Shown piece after piece: positions 40,901 through 49,900 of a stretch of 64,000 nucleotides of DNA; the first letter of the stretch is position 1, and the number at the start of each line of letters is the position of its first letter. Below the pieces are notes generated by a model. The model was not told the DNA's origin. It did not search any database and saw only the letters and a program-made list of their open reading frames with translations. Made by a program: the position numbers and the translations under genes. The stretch comes from Oegoconia quadripuncta (lineage: Eukaryota > Arthropoda > Insecta > Lepidoptera > Autostichidae): contig OX438755.1 in NCBI GenBank assembly GCA_949316235.1, forward strand, positions 21,971,151 to 22,035,150, given 5' to 3'.

Positions 40901-43900
40901 GTTGGTATAGTGAAAGGCTGTAACGTTGCGTCTAGCGCCGTTACGCTTTTACCTTTTATTCTACATATTATTCACACACTACTTCATCTTTATAATATAA
41001 GTTTCCTACGGAACCCTCAAATTATTATTTTATTTAAAAAGGGTCTCACCACGGTATTGCGGTACGCTAATCTGTCCGGTTGCGATGACGTCGTTAAGAC
41101 GATTTCTAATTAGAGTGGGGGAACCCGAATCATCCTCTGTTTGAAAGCGACCTTGCTACCGGGAGAACACTGCTTCAGTTGCCACCTGAACCCTCTTAAG
41201 TAAACTACGGATGATCCCTCTAGGGTGAGTTTCCATAATAACCTGGCTATTTTTAATGTAAGCTGTTTCTGATTTTGTGCCTGTCAACTGCGTGGTGTTC
41301 GTTATGGTTGCCGAGCCGTGAACACCAGCAGTGGACGAGTATACATGTGGGTACTAACTAATACCTGCCTGTGCTCTACAGGATCAAGGTCCTAAGTGAC
41401 TACTTGTCGGCGTCGACATCCAGGTCTGCACATGGGAGACCTTCGGGGTAGATCTACCCTCCCCCTAAAACCGCTGATCCAGCCTTGACCTCGTCGTGTC
41501 GTCTACGAGAGGACTCGAGGGCTACGTCCACTACAGCTCCAAGACCTTCAGGCCAGTGACCGTACGGGGAGATTTGCCGAGGGGTGCAGAGGAGTGAGCT
41601 GAATGTACAATAAACCCACTATATCCAAATAAAATTGGTATTCTTTTTTCTGTTCTACCTACCTGCTGGCGGCTAAACGGGTGCTAACGCCCTAAGACAA
41701 CCCCTAACCGCCGCAAGGCGACTAACGAATCATGAGCATCAGTGACGGTGAGGAGCATTATTGATGTGGAGCTCCTAATCCTTCCGTGGGAAGCGATCCA
41801 AATTGCACAAAGGAGGAGGCTTATGTCCAGCGAGCTTCTTCTTCTTAGCGAGTCGATGGCGGAACATCAAATTCTTCATTTTATTAGCTGTTGCTGTGTG
41901 TGTGTATGTCATTTGCGTTTGTTCCTCCGGGTTGACTATACATCGCTCACATGTGAGAACAGGAACTCCTATTCTCGTGTCGAAGAGGACAGTGGAGAGA
42001 GGGAGAGACGTGTAATGAGCCGAGTGGTACCTGTGGTTGAGCATCTGCACGGAGGCGGAGAGCGCGCGGCCCGGGAAGGCCGTGCCCAGGTGCACGTAGT
42101 ACTCGCACGCCGGGTCGTCCTCGCTGCAGATGTCGTAGTCCTTCTCCTGCGCCTGTCGGGGAAAACCTCGGCTGGAGGCACGGGTCGGTCACTCCTACAT
42201 CATTCCCGCCATATGCCCACTCTCATTTTTCGATGAGTTTGTAGATCGAGACATTATTGTATAACTATCATAAGGTTATATAAATATAGATCATCAAATT
42301 GTAGATGATATGATGATGACGAAAATAATACGAGGTAACGGAGGTAGAAGTTTCACAAGAAACGTATGTTCAGGGATTGAACGGAATACAAAATATATAA
42401 TCGAAGGCTTTACATAGTCAATGTGTTCAAGCTTATATTTTGTGAACACATACAAAATGAGGCGGGGGGGAGGGGGGTTGATATATACCAGGGGTATATC
42501 TATTGTAGTATATTGATAACCTTGTCGTATTTCGGTGTTTCACCGTAGCGTCATGGTTTACTGCTACATAAACGCATATCGCTTTGTCAGCGCCGATACC
42601 AATATTATATATAGGCTTGTTCATAATTAAAGGGTCTTGTTCGTGCAACATCACAACAGACAACTAGTCTTATTTACGGAACCCTCCGTCCTCGACCAAA
42701 TCACCATCTTAATACCACACTATATCTTGACTACATAAGCGTGATCGACAACCCACGTTGGAGGCGCAGCTTGGCGGCACAGCACAGCACAGCACAGCAC
42801 AGCACAGCACAGCACAGAGCTGGAGGAGGCGGGGCGCACCTGCAGCGTGATGTGGTCCGGACGGAAGTAGAGCGCGTCGGCGAGCAGGTAGAGCGGGCGC
42901 ACGACGGCGGTGGAGGCGAGGAGGCGCAGCTTGGCGGCACAGCACAGCACAGCACAGCACAGCACAGCACAGCACAGAGCTGGAGGAGGCGGGGCGCACC
43001 TGCAGCGTGATGTGGTCCGGACGGAAGTAGAGCGCGTCGGCGAGCAGGTAGAGCGGGCGCACGACGGCGGTGGGGGCGAGGAGGCGCAGCTTGGCGGCAC
43101 AGCACAGCACAGCACAGCACAGCACAGCACAGAGCTGGAGGAGGCGGGGCGCACCTGCAGCGTGATGTGGTCCGGACGGAAGTAGAGCGCGTCGGCGAGC
43201 AGGTAGAGCGGGCGCACGACGGCGGTGGGGGCGAGGAGGCGCAGCTTGGCGGCACAGCACAGCACAGCACAGCACAGCACAGAGCTGGAGGAGGCGGGGC
43301 GCACCTGCAGCGTGATGTGGTCCGGACGGAAGTAGAGCGCGTCGGCGAGCAGGTAGAGCGGGCGCACGACGGCGGTGGAGGCGAGGAGGCGCAGCTTGGC
43401 GGCACAGCACAGCACAGCACAGCACAGCACAGCACAGCACAGAGCTGGAGGAGGCGGGGCGCACCTGCAGCGTGATGTGGTCCGGACGGAAGTAGAGCGC
43501 GTCGGCGAGCAGGTAGAGCGGGCGCACGACGGCGGTGGAGGCGAGGAGGCGCAGCTTGGCGGCACAGCACAGCACAGCACAGCACAGCACAGCACAGCAC
43601 AGAGCTGGAGGAGGCGGGGCGCACCTGCAGCGTGATGTGGTCCGGACGGAAGTAGAGCGCGTCGGCGAGCAGGTAGAGCGGGCGCACGACGGCGGTGGAG
43701 GCGAGGAGGCGCAGCTTGGCGGCCTGGAGGCCGGCGCGGGAGGCGCGGCACCACGCGGCGCCGGCCACGGCCCCGCCGCCGCCCCACCACGCCGGCCACA
43801 GCGCGAACGGGCCCGCCCACACCGACCCGCTCCACGTCAGCTCCTGTGGCCGCCGGCCGCAGCAGGCCACTCACCGATTACGGGGGCTCGAGATACCTTT

Positions 43901-46900
43901 TAACTTTCGACTCTAAATCTCAACGATGCTAGATTTGGCGGTCGTGTAGGGTTTGCCTACATGGAATGCTACTGCTGAATGCTAAATGCTCTGATGATAA
44001 TTAACGATAATGTGAGGGTTGAAAGAAAGTCGTACAACCGTGCTGTATGAGTGCGTTTTATTCACTGATAATATTCAATGCTAATGTAAAGCTCGCCGGC
44101 CACTGTGTGCAGCGGTCAGCGTTTATGTATTAAACAAAATTATAATAAAATGTGCGGGTCCGTACAGGTCGTATTTCTGTTTTAGGACAAACGAGTGACT
44201 TTTACTTTAATTTCAAACTCTCTCAATGTTATTATTTTTATTAATATTGAATACATATGTCCCCAACCCGCTTGGGCCAGCGTGGCGGACTATGGCCCAT
44301 ACTCCCTCATTATACGAGGGAAGGCCTATATCCCTGCAGTGGAATGTTTACGGGCACCGATAGTACCTCCATACAGTGGTGACGTGACATTTACCTATTG
44401 TCACCGATGCTTGGAAGGATCCCGCCAATAAGTTGCTAAGGTGTTCTTCATAGAAATTAAACAGGAGGGATGTTTAAAATAAATAGGGCATATCAGGTAA
44501 GTGAAGTATAAGGTATTGGAATTGGTAGATTTTTTTTTTTCAAACCATCATCAAATATAGCTTGGTGTCATTTGACGTTCGCGTTTGTAAGCTATCCCAC
44601 CTAATTACATCATTAAATTAAATAAATGAAAAAAACTTGGTGAAAATATGAGTTCCAAATAAATTTCGCACCGAATCCCGCCAGGCGCAAATCAATCCCC
44701 GGCCGGACCATGCGTCCATGTTGGTTTAAAAAAAAAAAACAAAAAAATTAAACTACGTATGTCAATAACTTCCTTTTCACTTACCTATGTCCCTGTTTAT
44801 TTTTCGGTAAAAAAAACTCATCCGGTATACCCGCAAAAAACATGACCGACCGTAAGCGTGGAGGAGAGCCAGGCGTCCTCGGGGAGCAGGAAGAAGGAGG
44901 CGTGTCCTTGGCGCGCGTGCAGCGTCACGCGCACGCGGTGCACGTCGCCCAGCAGCCGCGCGCCCAGCTCCAGCACCGACCCGTCCGCGGCGTCCCCGCC
45001 CCCGCCCCCGCCCGCCCCCGCCCCCGCCTCGCCCTCCGCCCAGCTGCCCGCCGGCGAGTACGACGGCGGCGACGTCGTGTGCGGCACCAGCACTGCCGTG
45101 GGGTGACGTCATTATAAATATATTATTTGTGCCAGAAATACCTGAAGGAGATCTACGATGTGAAATCGAACATCCGAAACCTACATCAGACGAAAGCCAT
45201 TGCAACGCGACCAGCATCCTTTTGTGGCCGGCCGTGAGTGATGGTGCACGAGCAATAGGTTCCATCAGTCGCTGGAGCGATTCGTCCAAATTGTTTGCGA
45301 CGTTTTGGAACCTATGGAGCTATGGTGCCCGCGTCGAGAACACCCACGGCAACCGAGTGCTAGTTCAGTCTGATTTAGCACCTGGATTAGATAGGGAATG
45401 TTGATTTATTATTAATTGTAGGCACGGGTTTTACGATACCGCAACGGACGGTCGGCGGCGGCCTACCGGTGAGCGTGGGCGGGCACAGCACGTCGCGCGG
45501 CGGGAGTGTCCCCTACGGACGGTGGGCGGCCTAGCGGCCTAGCGCCTAGCGGCCTAGCGGCCTACCGGTGAGCGTGGGCGGGCACAGCACGTCGCGCGGC
45601 GGGAGTGTCCCCTACGGACGGTGGGCGGCCTAGCGGCCTAGCGCCTAGCGGCCTAGCGGCCTACCGGTGAGCGTGGGCGGGCACAGCACGTCGCGCGGCG
45701 GGAGTGTCCCCTACGGACGGTGGGCGGCCTACCGGTGAGCGTGGGCGGGCACAGCACGTCGCGCGGCGGGAGTGTCCCCTACGGACGGTGGGCGGCCTAC
45801 CGGTGAGCGTGGGCGGGCACAGCACGTCGCGCGGCGGGAGTGTCCCCTACGGACGGTGGGCGGCCTAGCGGCCTACCGGTGAGCGTGGGCGGGCACATGT
45901 AGCAGGCGACGGGCACGCTGAGCGCGCGGCCCAGCGACACGCGCAGGCGCAGCACGTCGCGCAGCTGGCGCACGTCGCGCGGCCGGAAGTGCACGCGCAG
46001 CTCGGCCGCGGCGCCTGACGTCACGCACAGCCGCCCGCACAGCTCCACGTCCAGCTCGCGCCGCGCCGGCGGCCGCACCGCCAGTCGCACCTCCACCGCC
46101 GACACGTTCACCAGCCGCAGCGTTTGCTGCCACACACCGTACGTACACACGTACACACGTACACACGTAATGGGGTACGAATTATTTTCTCCTAGCCCAT
46201 CGGGGAGAATAGATTCCACCGGAGTGGCGAATATGACTGAACGATTGTGACAGTTATTGGCGTGCTGGATCCGCCCCATCGGAGTCTCCTGCAGTCTAGC
46301 GGAGAAAAGCTCGTACGTTGCGCGGTTGCATAAATACCTACATATCTGTTTGGTAAATACTAGGTATATATTTGGCGTTGCGATCGAAATCCCAAATAAA
46401 GTGGGCAGTGACATCCCAAATATAAGTGTGTGGGGGACTTTAAAAAGGGGAAAAAGGGACCTTTATTTACAAAAATTACGATAAGTGAGCGCGTCGCCGT
46501 TGAGACATGTAATATATCTATAGATACGTCACTATTCGTATATAATTATCACACGATCGCTCTAGCCTATTCGAGTCCAAGCGCAACCAATCGGTGTTAG
46601 AGAAGAAAGTCAGATCATCACAGAATATTCTGCTATCGAGCGATGTAAAAACCAATTATTTACTCGAAGCAAGACTCGAGGTGACCCCAATACTAACAGT
46701 GTGCAGCTGTCCGAGGGTGAAGTTGACGAAATGCAGCTCCGGCGGCACGCACACGATGTACTGGGGGAGCGGGGAGCGCGGCGCGGGGGGCAGCCACGCC
46801 GCGGGGGGGCGGGGCTCCACGCCGCCGATACTGCGCACACACACACACTCACTCAACTACACGCGGACCTCACGTGTTTGGGCTTCGTCCACTATACTAT

Positions 46901-49900
46901 ACTTCCAATCAGAACGATCGATTCCAGCTCCGGTGGTCTACCTACCGGAACGTTCAAGTGGACATTTCGACTTAACACAACGAGCAACCTCTGAACAGCA
47001 GTTCAATCGAGCACAATAATACTCGAATATCTTACCGTCCAAGTCACATAGTACTTAAATTGAGTTATTAGAGTTTTACGGGCTATCCATATTTCTTGTA
47101 TAAAATTTAGGTTAATTACGTGGCAAGTTGTACTTACTTGCAAAAGACGCACATCAGAAGTTCATAGGTTACATTAGGATCACATCACTAGGGTGCGGTG
47201 TGGGGCGTAAGGGCGACGTTAAATGAAATGCTTCACTCTGATGACACATGTATAATGGCCACGAAATAGGTGTTACAATTACTTAAGTACTAGAACCTAC
47301 ACATATGAAAGGCGGAGGTGCGTCATACAGTACAAGGGACCGATAGGGGGGGAGTCCCACAGAACCATCTCGCCGACCCCCAAGCGAGCGGTAAGCACAA
47401 CGCAAATTCCCGCGAAAAAAAAGAGTCACCTCACTAAGTTTCAAGTATATTTAAACTCTCTTAATAAACAATACTCCAAATAGCACCATCTTTCAATCAT
47501 CGGCTAATATAGCATAGGGACCTTATTCAATATCTATTGCTACAAGTGTTTGGAGCCACAAGAGAGGCCGCACACCTCAATATCACACAGTCAATCCTCT
47601 TCAGAAGCGAGTCCGTACCAAAGGACGGTAGTTTCATTTTCATTTGTAAATGACAAAACCATCACTTTGAACAAAATTGAAACCGACTGGAATTTTGTAA
47701 GAAATTTTTCATGTAGCTCTAATTTTGTCTCTAATCACTCTTACTGGTATCGCTAACCGTATCACAACCTTCTAGATTTGCCATCAGTTGGTCATTTAGT
47801 ACACGTTTCATAGTCTTACAAAATGTGAAGGTAATTTCGACGGGTCTATATTTGGCAGGGTCCGCACAACTACCCTTTTTGGACACAGGTTGCACGTCTG
47901 TAAGCTTCCAGGACTTAACAACTCAATCCGTTCTTATGGAGAGTCGGAACAGGCGTGGCAACATGGGAGACAACTCAGCGCAGTGCCTCAAAACGATGGT
48001 TACGATTCTGTAAGGAGCACGTGCCCTTATCCTATCCCGAGCTTATCATGTCTAGACTGCGATGTAGACCTGCCTTTTGTGAATATGTACCTCTGACATC
48101 ACAGAATCACAGCAATCAACAAACACATTGGTTTGCAGTATCCAGATTTGACTTTGGCGAAGAGGGACGCAAATAAATTTACGAGCAAAGTAGAATGCAA
48201 CCTACCTTATATATACCATAAGATTGTTCTTACATATCATTTCAATTGATTGTATCATGTACATTCAAAAGAAGAGTTATTCAGTGTATGAAGACGAGAG
48301 TCTTCAGCCAGTGCAGTTGTCCATTTCTCCAGTTCCAGTCACCGACGTGATATAGAGGCTTAGTGGACTGAAGTGGCAGCGAGTAGAACACATAGCTCTT
48401 AGAATCGATAACAGTTGGAGAAGAAACGTCCTTGAGTGGCGACCACGTATTGATAAGCCTATAACGTTGAACGTTCCCTCACTACGTGGAGTCATCTAAA
48501 AGGCCACCGGAAACCCCTTGGGTACAAAAGGGTCTGAACCGCTCGGGATAGGAGTCCTTAACGGAGGTCTACAATTACAAATGAGACCCTGATGTCATTT
48601 ACAAATATGAGAACGGAACTAGACACGTCGGTGGGGAGACTCGAGCTTAGGTACCGGCGACTCTTGAGAAGGTTTTAGTTGGAGGCATTCACTCGTCATC
48701 ATATCAACCTCAGCATTCTCCTCGCATTGACACTTCCATCTAACCGAATCAAAACCTGAGCGAGTAGTCGGTGTGCGCGGGCGCGACGTCCGGCAGCGAG
48801 GGGGCCGGCGGCGGGGGCGGCGGGGGCGGCGCGGGGGGGGAGGGGGGGGGGCAGCTGCTGCGTCCGCCCAGCGCGTTGCGGACCCACAGGCACGTGGCGC
48901 CTGCAACGGTTACCAACTGTATATTATTTTATCCATAAGTCTTCCAGCTGTACAGGGTGTAACCTGATTTATTATTTTAATTACGATAAATCCCACTCAG
49001 GGCTGATCAATATCGGCAGATGACCGAGTGATTTCATGGATTACATGAGTTTTATTAAGGCCTGTATTAAATAGTGTGTGTGATATAAAAGAAAAGGCAA
49101 ACCATTTGCAAGACTTCACCCACTAGCAATAATGCTTGCTTCAACATCAAGATCGGACCATGTAGATAGTTTCCTTGTTTATCATTCATTAGTGTAAATA
49201 CACAAATTTGTGTAAATTTTAAGTACAGTAACAGAATACAGGTACACATACTTATTCTAGTATATTACATGTACATAATTATAGAAAGGTACCGAGGAAC
49301 TCCACTGCCCGGGAATAAATAAAAGGAGGCGCCGTAACGTAAACAACGTGACGCAGGATACTAACGTGCGGCGTTCTGATCCAGCGCCGGCAGCAGGTCG
49401 GCGCGGTGCAGCAGCGCGCCGTCAGCGGGCGGGGGCGCGGCGGGGAGCGGCGCCGCCGGGGGGGCCAGCGCGAACGCGTTGGGCGGGGGGACTCGCGCCA
49501 CGCGCCGCGCCTGCTGCTCCCGCAGCTCCCCCTCGCGCCGCCGCAGCTGGTCGCCGCCGGCCCCCCCGCCGGCCCCCCCGCCGGCCCCCCCGCGCGGCGC
49601 CAGCGGCGGCAGGTAGTCCAGCTCGCGGAACACCTCGCGCAGCACGGGCCGCACGTCGCCGCAGACCGCCGCCCTGACACACACACTCCACATCACCAGC
49701 CATCTCATTTCACTCCGAAGACGCCCCTCTGCCCTCTATTGAAGCGGAGATGTTTCCATATTTTGATACATCAAAATAGGATCTGCCTTTGAGTATATAA
49801 TCTTCCACTTCGGTCCGCTAGACGGCATCAGAACGCGCCGCGGGCCTTGCGCAGTTATTATCATTTATTTATTATATCTCGCCGGGGCGAGACCATGATG

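Noticed and set aside
42709..43874. ORFs of about 290-384 codons across the 43 kb array
   Set aside because: Read-through of exon 7 copies and AGCAC spacers; real coding stops at the first donor.
44195..44431. 78-codon ORF
   Set aside because: Runs through a SINE fragment.
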